A stretch of DNA of 64,000 bases from Galaxea fascicularis (GCA_948470475.1 OX419341.1:12043806-12107805), one strand, 5' to 3'; counted from the stretch's first letter, positions 1 through 11,880 are shown. Translations and numbers: made by a program. Notes: generated by a model from the letters alone, not told the origin.

Positions 1-976
1 AGTCTCGGTACCCACTCTCAAGCAAAAATGACGCTGCTGTGAATGTGGGGTTTTTCAACCGTGAATTGAATGAATCGGACAGAAACCTTTATACCAGAGT
101 GACAACAGATTTGAAAAAATACGTGGTCAAATCTCATTTATCACCTGGTCAACGAAACGACCCGTTTCGTTACTTGATGGAAGATGTGGACGAGTCATCA
201 AGTGAAAACAACACAGTGGTCAGTGGTATAGTCGACTAAAATGCCTCCTCGCATAAGATCACTCACCAAAGACGCGCTCACGAATCGGGTTCAATCTTGA
301 TCCACTCCCAATAGGTTATTACACTCTTATTGTTGAATTTTTTCCACCTGAGACAACGGATTTCAGCGTGACTGCACTTGCAACCGCTATATCAATCAAC
401 AGTCAAACAACGAACAAAAACCCTCATCCAGTTTCACAGATGGAACAGCACACCACTACAATACATTTACCTCGATTTGCATGGGACAGCTCCTCAATCA
501 ACTACAGGAAGAACGATCGTCTACGGTATTCAAGTTCTCGTTTCAAGCGTGAACCCGAAAGTCTTTGACACGCTTTATGCTGTCGAAAACAATCATATGG
601 TAATGCAAACTGACTTGAATTTGAATGGACGCCGATTGTAAGGTTCATTTCATTATGTCTACGGTGTTATAACTATGGCGAATGGCCGAACTTTAAATTC
701 AATGGCTCTGACAAAGTCATGCTTCCAAATAATTCTGAATTCAGGGTCCTGCAGGGATACTTTGAGGTGAGCTTCGGCTCCAAAGTCATTTTGAGGTTTC
801 GGCACAGCAGTTTTATTTCAAGATCAGGCTACATCTACTTCAATGATATTAGGCACCAATCAATTGTGGCGTATCATGCGAATTTTTCTCCGGTAACTGG
901 AATTTTCCCTTTGGAAATAACTACGGGAATGAGAGAGATGAAAATTCACGTCGTGATTTCCTACAGTGTAACATGA
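1..976 (+). pseudogene. Open fragments beside the Polinton relic (unrecognised)
   Basis: Three short open stretches lie on the plus strand (39-239, 378-641, 719-976), separated by stops and short gaps. The first is acidic and ends in SSSENNTVVSGIVD; the third has a beta-rich look (VLQGYFEVSFGSKVILRF). I do not recognise any of them. They adjoin an integrase and a type B polymerase of Polinton/Maverick type and are broken in the same way, so they may be remnants of that element's structural genes. This is inferred from position only. The left end of the element is outside the window. Confidence 0.3.
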
Positions 977-1999
977 GACAATTAAATTTATGCATTTTAA
1001 AATAGCACCAATGGCTACCACCCGACGAAACATTTTCCATTTCAATCACATCGACACAACCCCTTCAAAAGGCATGATCAAAATGTTGAAAAATCTTTAC
1101 ACCTACTACCACAAGAAACATTACGGCTACGAAAAGCTGTACTGCAGCTTTCAAAGAAAAAATGTGGTTTGCAACATTGTGGAAGGCAAAGCTATCACCT
1201 ATCATTGCATTAAAATACCAGCAAAATACAACAAAAGTTTCACCACAATATGATGTCTCGTGTTGTTACTCAGCTCTTATCATATCTTTCTTGAATGGCG
1301 TCGGGTTGTTAAATGAATCCCTTGGAAAGCGGGGGAAAGAAATTTGAGGATTTCTTTCTTTCCACGGCCAGGCTTGAGAAGGAACAGCTTGAAAGTAATC
1401 ACGCAGAAAACAAGCATAGTTGACCGACTTACCGTCACGACCAAAGTGGCGTTCCCCAAGAAACGATAACGCGACAGGTCACACTCTTCTCGACCGTCTG
1501 ATATGACGATGCTGACAGCGTCTAAGATTCTATGTTTCTCAAGAATCTTACGGAAATGAGTGACAGATCCAGTGGTATGTAACCATCCCTCTTGGATATT
1601 AAATTCAGTTTTGTCGTACACCACACCTGACAAATCCTCTATCCTTCCACATGATCGACTAACGAGTTCGGAAGTTTCAGTACCCACAACCATCTTCGTC
1701 TTTCACTTCAAGCAGGCGCTAAACGACTCGTCCGCCATCCTTTTGCACTGTTTCGTTTATAAAAGTTCAAATGGAAAAACGACTACAACAACTTGCAAAC
1801 TTGTTGAGACATTCGCAATCAGAAACATCTTTTCTCTCTCTAAAACTCTGGTGCTAAGAAATCTGTGAGATACAACACACAGCTCCTCCCTCTCCTCCTT
1901 TCAAAGTTGTTTCTTAAAGTTTTGAGCATACTGTTGCACTGTAACCAACTTTGAGGGGGAGGGAAAGCGGAGGATCATGGAAACATCATTGAACGCCAA
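977..1999. other. Unassigned spacer inside the Polinton region
   Basis: About 1 kb lies between the structural-like fragments and the integrase. Small open frames occur on both strands (990-1253 plus; 1280-1693 minus), but none shows a motif I recognise and they overlap each other. It is most likely decayed element sequence. Confidence 0.3.
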
Positions 2000-2806
2000 A
2001 TGGCGTACAGTGTCGCAAGTATTTTTTTAACAAGCCTATACTACAGCCCCTGGGGCTACTGGAAAGGGCTTGCCACGATCAAAAAATTATCCGAGGCCGC
2101 CAAGGTCTCAGAAGATGTTGCAAAGAGGTGGCTGGTAAAGCGGGTGCTTTGGCAGATCTACCTCCCCGCCCCACGGCGCACTCCTCGTCCAAAGTTCGAA
2201 GTGCCCACATCCAACACGGTGCACCAAGCTGACCTTCTTTTTATGCCACATGACAAACTGCCGGGTGGGCTCCAAATTTTTAAGTACACGCTGACTGTTC
2301 TCGACATGGCCAGCCACTACAAAGAGGCCGAACCCTTGACCTCGAAAACTTCTGATGAGGTCACTTAGGCTTTCTAGAGGATTTACAAGCGCAGGCCTCT
2401 GAAATGGCCAAAACTGCTGCAGGTTGAACCCAGGTGTGAATTCATGGGCGCTGTTTCTTCCGTGATGGATAACCACGAAACAACCATCCAATGCTGGCGT
2501 ACTGAAATTCACCGCAATCAACCAACCTATGGTCAAAGTTTCGGCTGCACCCTTGCCGAGTGCCTCTTCGGTCACCAGTACACTGTGGAAATGCGACTCT
2601 CTGAGGGCCAGCGGTCTACTGTGCGGGTGAAAAGGCTTCCCAACGTTGTTTCAGCTTTTAATAACCAAATCACACGACTGACAGCTATCAGCTTTCAAAG
2701 AAAAAGCTGTTGCTGCAGAACCAGGGACACCTGTTTGCTCTCCTCAGCAGCACCCACCGTTTATCGTTATGGGCGCTCAGCCCCAGCGTCTGCTGCTCAT
2801 AAGTAA
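2000..2806 (+). pseudogene. Polinton/Maverick-type integrase (rve/DDE) relic
   Basis: A retroviral-type integrase relic. The first part (2000-2368) has an N-terminal helical region (ATIKKLSEAAKVSEDVAKRW), then the start of the RNase H-like core with its first acidic residue (HQADLLFM) and the strand FKYTLTVLDMASHYKEAEPL. A TAG stop at 2366-2368 interrupts it. The reading continues past the stop with RIYKRRPLKWPKLLQVEP, a strand leading to the second acidic position (Glu here), and with TLAECLFGHQY at the expected third catalytic region. The frame closes at 2806 after a chromo-like tail region. The internal stop and altered catalytic surroundings make it inactive. It faces the leftward polymerase, and this pair is characteristic of Polintons. 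Confidence 0.75.
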
Positions 2807-2929
2807 CCATCCGCCTGTATTTCATGCAGAAACCTCTGTTCCTCGCCATGTCCTTGCTACCTTCCAACGTTGACTTGAAATGCTGCCACGTTATCTCGTT
2901 TTGCTTCTTCGACATCCCCTTCAAGCTGC

Positions 2930-5458
2930 ACTTCTTTTTTCACCCTCTAGTTTCTCGATGAAATAACACTTCGAGGAGAGTGCAATCATCCTGCTGCCTT
3001 CACACTCGACCTTGAAGAGCCCGGGTTTGCGGCTGCTTCCACGATGTCCTCGAGCCGCTCGGAAGAGATGGCCATGTAGTTGCTGTCTGTGTCCATCTGT
3101 ATCAGCTCGAAATCTCTTCTGTTGAAATAGCCGTCAAGAAAGTCGTCATAGAATTCGAGCATCCGCAGCTTTGCCAGCTGATAGACAGCTATTCCTATCT
3201 GGAATGGCCTACTTAATGTGATCCTAGGCTTCCAGCTTTCCAGCTCGTCCTAGTCCAGATCGTTGAAATACACGCCTTGCAAGGCTCTGTCAACGACCTT
3301 CTCGTCTTTGGTGTTGAGCACGTTGGTTTGGCACTCCAGCGCTTCGATGAGCTTTCCGTACTGCTGTTTCCCCGCAGTTTGAACTCCTCCGCAAGCGTGA
3401 CACCGACACCGTGGTACCGCGTGAACACGAGGCTCAGCCCCCGACAACGGCCCCTTCAACATCTCATATGCCTCTTGGCAAGGGCTGTAAAGCTCGGCGC
3501 CCCGCTCGACCATCCCCTGAAGAAGATAATGCAGGCTTACTCCCGGAATGCTGACAGTATCTTTCAAGATGTCGATCCCCTTTTAGTGTAGAAGACTCGC
3601 ATTTTTTCCAAGGCTTCAATGCCAAGAGCCACGTCAAGACTGTTATAATAATGTAGCCAGACTGCGAAGGTTTGCATGTCCTTCTCTTTGAACAAACGCT
3701 GGCACCCCTCCCATTCATCCACGTGAGGGGATAATCAGGCGTGAGTACCACGCGGGGAACTTTGGGAGCCCGGGATAATCAAGCTTTTCAGGCGTTGAAC
3801 CACTTGTACGGATACCACGATTTCTTGGTCGAACAGTCGTGGGCTTTTGTCCACTTTTCATAGCTGTTCTCCAGTCCGAGGTAGTTGATGATGTCAAGAA
3901 AGCAGAATCCGTTCGTGAGCAGGAACATAATCTTGTTGGCGCTTTTCACCACTCTGACTTTACCTGTTGTGTCGGAAAGGCGCTCCGTGAAGTGTCCTTT
4001 TATCAGGTTCAGAGCGTATCACCCGGGGGTAAACTCGAGAACAGGCATCTGGTCATACCATTCCTGGATTTTGGAAGCAGGGCCACATATTCTGGCATAA
4101 AATTCGCTCTTACTTTTGTTCAAATGTTTTCCCTCACCACTCCAGCTCTTCCATGAACTTGCGGACCAGCTCCGTGGGGTCTTTTTCACAGATGTGTGTG
4201 GGCTCCGACACTAACCGAGATACGTATGTGCGTGTTCTCAAAAGTGGGAATGGGTGTCCGCTCCTTCCATTGATTCTTGTCCCCTTACGCTTCTTGTTTC
4301 CTGCGACAGCGGGGCGCGCTCTTTCACATCGTTGTGAGCCCACATCTCGATTACGTGATAACCTGCTTGCCATAGCTTTCTTGTCCGCGTGTCCTCGCGT
4401 GTCACGTCATTGCGGGCGATGATTGTTTTGCGATCGGGTTAACACCTTGGACATCCATGCCAGTAGCAGCCGTGGTATTGATACACCGTCTTTGTGCCGG
4501 AGTCGTAACCGTCCACACTAGCACCTTCAATCTACCGCTCACCACCGTGCCTATACATGGCGTGGTGAATGTGAATTTTCCGCCACTTTGCTCCTTTTTC
4601 AAGCCAATGAAGAGACTCAGGGGAAGCGGTGTTTTTAGGGAAGAAGGCCTCATCGTAAGCTGTTGGTAGCTCTTTGACTCTTTCAGCTGGCAATCCGTCA
4701 CCGTCCGTCGTCAGGCACAGCTTTGGGCATGCCGTTGAAGGTTGACAGCTTTTGTCAATCTTGCATGACAATGAACACATGCATACGTTTTCGCCAGCTT
4801 TGCAACATCCTTGATAACGAACGCGTGCCCCTTTGTAACTACCGATTGTCAGAATGTTCTTCAGCTTGGCCGGCGGGTTCCGTCTGAGATGTCATAACAC
4901 TTCTTCGTCTTCTTCATGCTGAGGAAAAATGCGCTCTGGTTCAGGTGTATTTTAACCTTATCAAGTTCATCAAGTGATGTTTTAGGGTAGTCGTTTGGGA
5001 TTGTTGAGAATTTGAAGAGACTCTTGGCGAGCTCTCGGGCTACTTTTGTGCTTTGATCTGGTCTTACCCTTCAGTGCACCACAATGCAACGCTAAAGACA
5101 AAGATTATCCTGGAAAGTGTGCCAGGTTGCGCAGCCAGTCTTGAAGGGGGGCTGTGCCCAATAAGGGCTGACGGTCAGGCGCGACCTTCATATCAACATT
5201 GAAGAAGCTCCTGAACTCCCACTTCGTGGGCGGTCTTTTGACGGTGTCAGAGTCCAAACGTTTCTGCTCCTTTCCACTCAACCATTCCTCCGCTTCAGAC
5301 TGACTTTGAAACCAAGGAGAACCAAGATTGACATAATACACAATCATTGTGCCATCTTCAATAAATGCACAGCTGGTACGAGTAGATATGGCGTAGAACG
5401 CTGTGCGAACGTTCTCTTGAATTTTCACCATGAAATCAGATGTGCGGTCTTTATCCAA
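2930..5458 (-). pseudogene. Polinton-type protein-primed DNA polymerase B relic
   Basis: A leftward-reading polymerase broken into overlapping minus-strand frames: 5458-5105, 4780-4532, 4373-4134, 3897-3715, 3751-3464, 3567-3250 and on to about 3000. Near 3078-3091 the reading gives MDTDSNYMAIS, the family B palm motif C (DTDS) that binds metal. Upstream pieces include SIPGVSLHYLLQG and the YPGLPKFPAWYSRL-like region typical of the Polinton polymerase branch. I could not see palm motif A, so an internal deletion is likely near 3400-3250. At least four frame changes and one stop separate the pieces. The convergent integrase at 2000-2806 belongs to the same element. A free-living virus is not implied; this is an old genomic copy. 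Confidence 0.75.
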
Positions 5459-5483
5459 CCCTCTGATGAAGCGCTATCGGATG

Positions 5484-6955
5484 TAACAGCTACTTGACTG
5501 ACCTTAACTGTCAGCAGGTTCGTACTCCTTTTTTGTCTTTTATACAGACAGTAATGTCCAAATTGATTATCAATTTTTCAATGTTTTTGACCTGTCCTAT
5601 TTCTCCAATTTCTACGAGAAACGTCGAAAGAACATTTGCATCGTACTTCGTTTTCTTACGTTTTGTCGTTTCAGATCCGTTGTTAATTCTTTTACACTTC
5701 CATCTGAAATTGGTTTGGGCTCAATAATGTTTAAGCCTGTATGTTTCTCCAAATGTTTTCTAAAACACTTCATTTTTAGGCAAATTGGTTGAAGAAAAAC
5801 CGAGCGAAGTCTAGATGGCTTAGGCATATATCGGCTCCGCTTCGTAAGTTTACTAGAGCCGGATTGACATTTGGAAAACTCTCGCTGAGCAACAATTCCT
5901 CGCCAAAAGTAAACACGATTTTCAATCGTCGCTTTAGCATTGGAAATGCTAACAATATTTTGTTCCTCACAGCAATTCTCGTTGTTAGTTAAATATGCAG
6001 ACTTTGAAGGCTAATTGTAGTAAAAACTGTTTGTCTTTCGTGCAAAGTTTTTCAGAAATCCATATGTTTGTTTGTTGTTATTGCCAATCAGATGCTCTGA
6101 TTATTACCAGTGATGACGATTTGTAAATTCAAGAAGGAGCCATAATGTAATGCTTGGGGGCTCCATCGCAGAGTTTTCTTCAGACGGATATTTTTTTTAA
6201 CTGTTTTTAATTTGTTCTTAGCCATGTTTCATGAGAGATGAATTTTTTTTAATCGAATTATTGTTATCATGAAACGTAGTTTTTAGCATATCTTTATATA
6301 TTCATACGGATTATAACTGTGAATATCTTAGCATTTTAGTAGATCATATATTGAGTCGTAAATTATATTAAGGTCCAGGACCTAGGCTTCCAAGGAAACA
6401 CAATTGTTTCAGTTCGCAGTCAGTACGCCTGTATAGATGCAGAATAGGCTCCCATAATCACAGTCGTCTTCCTGTAGACAGAGTTTACCAAGTTGGGGTA
6501 ATTTAATCAGATACTTTTTATTTCACTCTTGATCTTTTTAGAATGTTGTATACTTTATCTTAGTTGTTATTAAAGATGACGATTTGTAATCAAGGTTTGT
6601 AGTTTCCAATGTTTATAATTGACCGAAGTCAGGAATAAAAGTTTACGAGATTTGTGGTTGATTCATGGCTTATATGTGCTTGATCACTGTGTCACGGCCT
6701 CTTTTCTCTTCGAAAAGTAAGGTCGATTTCGTTGTACTTTTTTCGATGTTATTGTGCGTTTTCAATCGTCTTTACTCTTCTAGATCACGAAAATGACGCC
6801 ATAAAATGTCAAAACAAGACGAGCAAAGTACTTTTCTTCTTTTACTTGTATTCTTTATTATGGGTGGTGTTTAAGAGTACCCGGCCCAAACCTTTGGGGC
6901 TTTACCATTTTGTTTTGTTATGGAATATTTTGCTTTAATAGGTTAAAATGGCAGC
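5484..6955. repeat. Unclassified dispersed repeat, copy 1
   Basis: The stretch from about GACTGACCTTAACTGTC to GGTTAAAATGGCAG is diverged but clearly collinear with 49860-50150, 51900-52570 and 53495-53690 (shared blocks include CAGCAATTCTCGTTGTTRG and TTACCATTTTGTTTTGTT). It has no long ORF, no recognised ends and no recognised protein. It could be a non-autonomous DNA element or the internal part of an LTR element. The spread of matching blocks shows both copies are mosaic. Confidence 0.55.
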
Positions 6956-7179
6956 GATTCGTGTTCCTAATTACCTATCAGACGAGCTCGAGCGTGCACA
7001 CGGCACTCATGTAAAGCAGGTTTTTATTTTGTCATCTAATATTATAGTTATACAATTGTTGCTTATTTAGAGTACTTTTAGAATAATGTAGTTCTAGCCG
7101 TTGCATATTTTGTAATAATTCTAGTATATATCATGATTTAGGTTTTCATAGTTGTGACTGATGAGTTTACCGTGTCTAA

Positions 7180-7660
7180 ATAAGGTTATCCTATCCTATC
7201 CGTATGCGTATTATCTTTCCAGTCCTAGAATATAGTAGCGCACTGGAAAAGTCAGTATCAGCACCCTCTCTCAAAAGCGGAACAAAATATCATATGATCT
7301 TTTTAAAGACATTAATATCAAAGACCACAAACGTGTTACTTTACTTCCCCCTAAGGCTACCAACACACGACAACTAAGGAAATCCAAAATTTTTTCTGTT
7401 CCCATATGTACAACCGATCGGTTAAGAAACTCTTTTATTACCCGTAGCTCCATTTCGTAATTATGTAAGCCAGCCGTTTAAGATATTTTAGATAACATTT
7501 TTTAAGGCTTTAAAATCTTCTAAATTCATACTTTTCTCATTTCGTAATTTTATTGCTTTTAATACAATATAATATTCCTGATATATCATAGCAATAATTG
7601 TAAGTATATATGCCTATCTGTAACTAAACACGTAATTCAGTCTTCAGACTGCGATGTGGT
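7180..7660 (+). repeat. LINE 3' terminus (reverse-transcriptase C-terminal remnant)
   Basis: One plus-strand frame across 7290-7450 reads HKRVTLLPPK, then TRQLRKSKIFSVPICTT and DRLRNSFI. This resembles the C-terminal tail of CR1/Jockey-like LINE ORF2 proteins, where a Leu-Arg-Arg/Ser block is followed by an F-x-x-P-x-C segment and an R-x-x-N-S-F-I block. An AT-rich tail follows to about 7660. It is a 5'-truncated, decayed copy immediately upstream of CUB gene 1. Confidence 0.5.
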
Positions 7661-7793
7661 ACACTGATAACTTTTGGAGTGGTCTCCTTCAAATAAGCAA
7701 ATCAAGTTATGAACCATGTTCAGAAGGAGCTAAACATCTGTAAAATATTAAGAATATCAAAAACAATCATTCTCCGTGTTCTCTCTTCCCCAG

Positions 7794-8234
7794 ATTGTCC
7801 AAGAATCGATCCTAAAGCTTTCGCTGGTGTAATTTACAATTCAGGGTTCCCTACGAAATACGTCTGGGGCATCCTGTGCAAGTGGAACATTACAGCGCCA
7901 CCAGGGATGGTGATTAACTTAACATTCACCGAGTTTGACCTGAGGCCGTCTTGGGAAAGTGACTTCTGCAGAGATTATGTGGAAGTTGCAGATGGTAAAT
8001 TATACAGAAGGAGGTTCTGCAGATCGTTAGCTCCATTCTCATTGTACTTCGAAGGGTCCATTAGCGTTACCTTTTACCCTGGTGGTAACGGCGAAACTGG
8101 ATTTCTGGCATTTTACCAAATAAGGAGGGGTGTTGTGAACACAACTTCCGACAGCTTGGGCCGTTTTACTCCGAAGCCAACGTTTGTGACACCAGTATCA
8201 CTTTCCGATGCCTGCAAACCGTATTCCCAAAATA
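7794..8234 (+). CDS. CUB gene 1, exon encoding CUB domain 1
   Basis: The acceptor is TCTCTTCCCCAG at 7782-7793 and the donor is GTAAGT at 8235. The 441-bp exon is symmetric phase 1-1, the classic shuffling phase of CUB modules. It holds DCPRIDPK, YNSGFPTKY, ILCKWNI, the FTEFDLR strand, DFCRDYVEVADG and RRFCRSL, so the four CUB cysteines are present. The DYVEV-DG segment matches the family's Asp-tyrosine core. A Thr-rich linker (TPKPTFVTPVS) follows. Confidence 0.85.
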
Positions 8235-10572
8235 GTAAGTATACTATCCAACTTCAATGTTCGAATAGCGCGCAAAAGTGGTAGCAAAAAAAATGTACTC
8301 CATAGGAGATCTAAAGAAGAGCTATACGGTTGGCGTTTAAAAATAAAACATATTTCTGTCTAGCTTATTCGTTGACGTTTTAGCTTGAATGAGAGAAAAA
8401 AACGATTGTCTCGGGCTTTCACGAGGGGAATATATCAAATAGCCCCTTGCGCTCCAGGCCATGCAGTAACCCTTAAACTTGTTTATTTATTGCAAGGAGT
8501 TGACGTTGGAAGCTTCCGTTCGTTGTTCATTGTCAGTCCTACTCACCACGGCTCATCAGACATAGTAACGACATGTTCCTGGGAAATAAGCACAACAAAA
8601 GGTTACATCCTTCAGCTGACTATTGAGAACATGACAATATCGAGCTGTAACGCATCGTGCTGTGCATATAGATACATACAAGCAAGAGATGGCATTGAGC
8701 TAAGTGACCCCCTTCTTGGCACCTACTGTGATGGAAGTCATCCAGGTCTGGTGTCAACCAAAGGAAACCAAATGTTCATTAAATATTACGGCCGTAACAG
8801 TAGAGATGCATTTCAAGCAACTGTCCATTCCAAGAAAGGTATCTAGAAATTTCGTAACCCTGATCCATAGCAACCGTTGTTAAGGAGACATAAGCATAGT
8901 AAAGGCCCTCATTCATCCAAGATGCATTGCTTTTTTTTAATTTAACTTCGCCATAACCACAACAGCAGGTAGCCAATTACTGTGGGCCCATTAGGTCAGC
9001 ACTAGGGGTGGTCACAGCCAGGGTTCGTTACTTCCCTACTGGTTCCTTAACGTCCCACAGAATCAATTGTCGAGAGTTTGTGAGACGGGACCTCCGGTTT
9101 ATCGTCCTTGTCCGAGAAGACTAGAAAGTCGAGCCATTCGTAGATGTCATTGCAAAGGAAGCACTGTCTCCTCAGTTATTTAAAGACCCTGAGTGTTGGT
9201 CCAGCTGGGGCTTTGAACGCACGACCTCCCGCACGGTAGTCCGGTACTGTACCAACTGAGCCAATCGGTGTGTGCCGTGGTACAATTTCTGTATATGAAA
9301 ACTCCGCCATTTTATGCGAGAGGCCAATCAGATCGCAGGGTTCATCAAGAGGACCTTTTCAAATAAAAAAACAAGGGCTTGCAAAGCCTATCGGATGAAT
9401 GTGAGCCATTAATGACGATTGCAGTGGTCAGCTCACTCATTTTCAACATCTTCAACCGATTAAAACTGAGTGGTTCTCAAGAAATCTACGCAATGTCCAA
9501 TGTCACGATTTTGCTGATAACAACATCCTCTATATGTTCTTCTGTGCCTCCATGTTTCGTTTTAGACAGCGATGAAACATCAACATCCTGTGTAAACAGA
9601 ACATTTCCTTTCTGCTTTCTTACACTTTTAGACGTACTGGTAGTCTCAATTTTCATCAAATTTGTCACTATTCTATGGTAACGGTTTTGCAACAGAGATA
9701 ATTGCGAACTATTTTCCTCCCTAAATTACATCTTCCCCTCAAATTTCATGACATTTGGCTAAGTAGTTCCGGCGACATCGCAAAAAACGTTCCTAAGCTT
9801 GTTTATGTTAGTGGTACCAAAAGCATTCCACCCCCTCCAAACATCAATGCGTAGCAAACCACTGGCCCCACATTTTTTGCGAGTTCGAATGACCCATCAA
9901 TGTTCTATGGGTATCCGTTGATCATAATCTGGTGTCAAACCTTGGTGGTGGGGGTGCTACGTAATGCATTTTCTGGGTGCGTTTTGGGAATGTCCTACTT
10001 GATCATAATGGAAGTTTCAGGGCAAAGCTGAAGAAACCACCTCTCAAAATTAACAAAGTTATCGTTTACAAAAAGTTGTCAGCACATTTCTTTACCATAG
10101 TTTAAGCACATATTTTATCTCCCATAGATTACAGATTATTTTGTTTTGTGGACAGCATCTCTTCAATGCAGGTAGATTTCGTTTCAAAATGTAGTTGGAA
10201 ATGCAGTTGTTTGTATTAGAAATGAGATGCAGCTTTGATGGAGGAAAATGACCTGAAATGATGTTACGTCAGTTACTTTAAGTAAGAAAAAATTTCAACC
10301 TTGCCATGCAGAATGGAAGATTCCGTCCGCTAACAGCTTTCCTTGCTCTCCTCTTTTCAGCTGACAATACTCTCACAACTGTAATCATCGTGGTGGCCAT
10401 TGTTGCTGCAGTTGTCGGAGTTGTTATAGTCGCTGTGGCTGTCATCGTCATCAAGAAAAGGCGGTCCTCAGCAAGGCCATCTGATGCAAATGCTATTCCC
10501 CCTCGATCCCCCTCCCAACGTTTTGAACTTTCGCCGCTTTACCCTCCCTCACCAATGACCGCTCAAGAGTAG
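7794..10572 (+). CDS. CUB gene 1: two CUB domains, transmembrane helix, short tail
   Basis: Three exons, 7794-8234, 8497-8838 and 10361-10572, join in frame: both introns are phase 1, and the first exon also begins in phase 1. The product is a type I membrane protein with two extracellular CUB domains (beta-sandwich binding modules), one hydrophobic helix and a Lys/Arg stop-transfer followed by a roughly 40-residue Pro/Ser-rich tail. No signal-peptide exon is visible upstream, so the gene is 5'-incomplete here; the missing exon must sit in 5.5-7.7 kb or further left. No catalytic domain is present, so an adhesion or receptor role is the reasonable guess. The same plan in CUB gene 2 on the same strand suggests tandem duplication. 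Confidence 0.75.
8497..8838 (+). CDS. CUB gene 1, exon encoding CUB domain 2 (lacks first cysteine)
   Basis: The acceptor is TTATTGCAAG ending at 8496 (an AG three bases on would also keep phase 1). The donor is AAAG|GTATCT at 8839. The exon is phase 1-1. It reads FIVSPTHHG, TCSWEI, ILQLTIENMTIS, YIQARDGIELSDPLLGTYCDG and NQMFIKYYGR, a recognisable CUB strand order. The usual first Cys before the SP-x-x-P segment is absent (VDVGSFRS instead) and extra cysteines occur in SSCNASCC, so disulfide pairing must differ from a standard CUB. Confidence 0.8.
8985..9275 (-). repeat. tRNA-derived SINE in CUB gene 1 intron
   Basis: Read on the minus strand from about 9275, it has a pol III A-box-like TGGCTCAGTTGGT, then GGACTACCGTGCGGGAGG and a B-box-like GCGTTCAAAGCC, followed by a 200-base unrelated body (CAACACTCAGGGTCTTTAA onward). 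The tRNA-like head plus long tail defines a SINE. It lies inside the 1.5-kb intron 8839-10360, antisense to the gene. Confidence 0.65.
9300..10300. other. Remainder of CUB gene 1 intron 2
   Basis: AT-rich intron sequence. The open frames at 9379-9681 and its minus-strand shadow show no domain. I see nothing else here. Confidence 0.5.
10361..10572 (+). CDS. CUB gene 1, transmembrane and cytoplasmic exon
   Basis: The acceptor is CTCCTCTTTTCAG at 10348-10360, and the exon enters in phase 1. It encodes a hydrophobic helix (VIIVVAIVAAVVGVVIVA), a basic stop-transfer KKRRSS and a short tail with PPRSPS and YPPSP, ending in TAG at 10570-10572. The Pro-rich YPPSP motifs could bind SH3 or WW domains, but that is only suggestive. 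Confidence 0.8.
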
Positions 10573-11245
10573 ACGCAACTGTAAACGATCCTATAGATAT
10601 CCGCTTGGTAGTTTCTGGTAATGGCTGCATTTAAGAAAACTACGTGTACGGTATCAATCGAAGGCAGTAATATTTTCAATGTGAATCGTCTTTACATTTG
10701 TTGTAGTCGATTTTTTAAGGTTTTGCTTAAACAACCTTTCGCAAGGCGTAACTTAAGTCTTCTTTTTTCAGTATTGCATGGTTTAAAACAGTAGCAGTCT
10801 TGAACCGATAAAGAGGTGGCTGCGGATAACAGCAAGCTCAAACCAAGGCTCTTATTATGCATGTGCTCAAGTGTACATGCAACCGTTTCTGCCATTGGTG
10901 ATCGTTGTGGTGTGGACGGAAAACATTTTATCCGTTTTCAAGCCAGAAGGATAGAACTTTTGTTGTGCTTTCCGAGTGAAAATTACCCAGCGTAGTTTGG
11001 ACAGAGCCTCTGTTCCTTTAGGCTCCGTGGCTAGTGCAGATTCCTTAACGTTTGCATGGCAGTTGTTATGATCTGCCCTGAGCAACTGGAACTCTGTACT
11101 TTACTCCTTTACCAAGTGCCATTACACTGATGATACAGGACAATTGACTATATTATTTTCTCCTGCATTACTTACATTTCTAATTGCATCAGCAGCGTCT
11201 GTCATACTCTTTTTTATTCAATAACTTGCTGTTAAGACTGGACGC
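10573..11245. other. Intergenic, nothing recognised
   Basis: The 3' flank of CUB gene 1. No ORF with a family signature and no repeat structure were seen. Confidence 0.4.
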
Positions 11246-11525
11246 ATGTTCATCCAAGTGCAAAATTTCTTAGTTTCCCTCTGTGCCCTTTTCCCAAAGA
11301 CCTCATGTAACTTGAACGTAAGACTGACTGAACACAAACGAGCGACGAGGAATGGTGACCTCAACAATAACATTACTGGGACTCTGCTGAATGCGTTACA
11401 TACAGTACTAATTACTACCAACGGATCGTACTGGAAAGCTGGTTTACTAACTTGGAACAGACACCACTAAACCGTTGCTTACAACTTCCCGCACCTTACA
11501 AACGACTTGTCGACGATATAAACAA
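11246..11525 (+). pseudogene. Penelope-like element GIY-YIG fragment, plus strand
   Basis: The frame reads VRLTEHKRATRNGDLNN, then shifts and continues as YYQRIVLESWFTNLEQTPLN and RCLQLPAPYKRL. This is the C-terminal GIY-YIG endonuclease layout of Penelope-like retroelements (R-x-x-EH-K-R helix, then L-E-S-W). A small deletion or frameshift between the two halves makes it a relic. It is followed in the same orientation by a hammerhead-like motif at 11834. Confidence 0.65.
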
Positions 11526-11760
11526 CGGACAAACAACAGACTGACCAACAACGACACACGTACAGACATTAGTCTAACAAAAGACGGATCGAAACGCACC
11601 AATCACTGTTTACAACAGACAAACAACAGACCGACTAATTTTACTAACAATACACGTACACACATTAGACTAACAAAAGACGGCTCGAAACGCACCAATC
11701 ACTGTGTACAGTCTTCACAGCCACAACTAGGCTTAACTGACAATCGACCAATAACATCAC
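11475..11760 (+). repeat. Imperfect direct repeat in the Penelope 3' region
   Basis: Two diverged units, about 11520-11610 and 11620-11705, share ACAAACAACAGACYGAC, CTAACAAAAGACGG and TCGAAACGCACCAATCACTG. They lie between the GIY-YIG remnant and the hammerhead-like motif, and probably belong to the element's terminal repeat region. Confidence 0.55.
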
Positions 11761-11827
11761 GACTTCGTCGACCAATCACATCAACGACCGGAGTACTTAT
11801 ACCATCTACTGACGTTACACAAATCAC

Positions 11828-11880
11828 GTGACTCTGATGATGACTTCCGCTCAGGTTGTCGAAGCGTCAATCAATGTCAC
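11828..11880 (+). ncRNA. Hammerhead-like ribozyme motif 1 (Penelope associated)
   Basis: The core CTGATGA is at 11834-11840. It is followed by a pairable stem II (GAC..CC, loop GCTCA, GG..GTC) and GAAG CGTC at 11861-11868. Canonical hammerheads have GAAA after stem II, so the A-to-G change is likely damaging. Penelope-like elements are known to carry short-stem-III hammerheads, and this one follows a Penelope fragment. Confidence 0.55.

Noticed and set aside
1280..1693. 137-codon minus-strand open frame in the Polinton region
   Set aside because: No recognisable domain, and it overlaps an equally plausible plus-strand frame. Not reported as a gene.
2108..2575. 155-codon minus-strand open frame
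   Set aside because: It is the antisense shadow of the integrase, whose motifs read on the plus strand.
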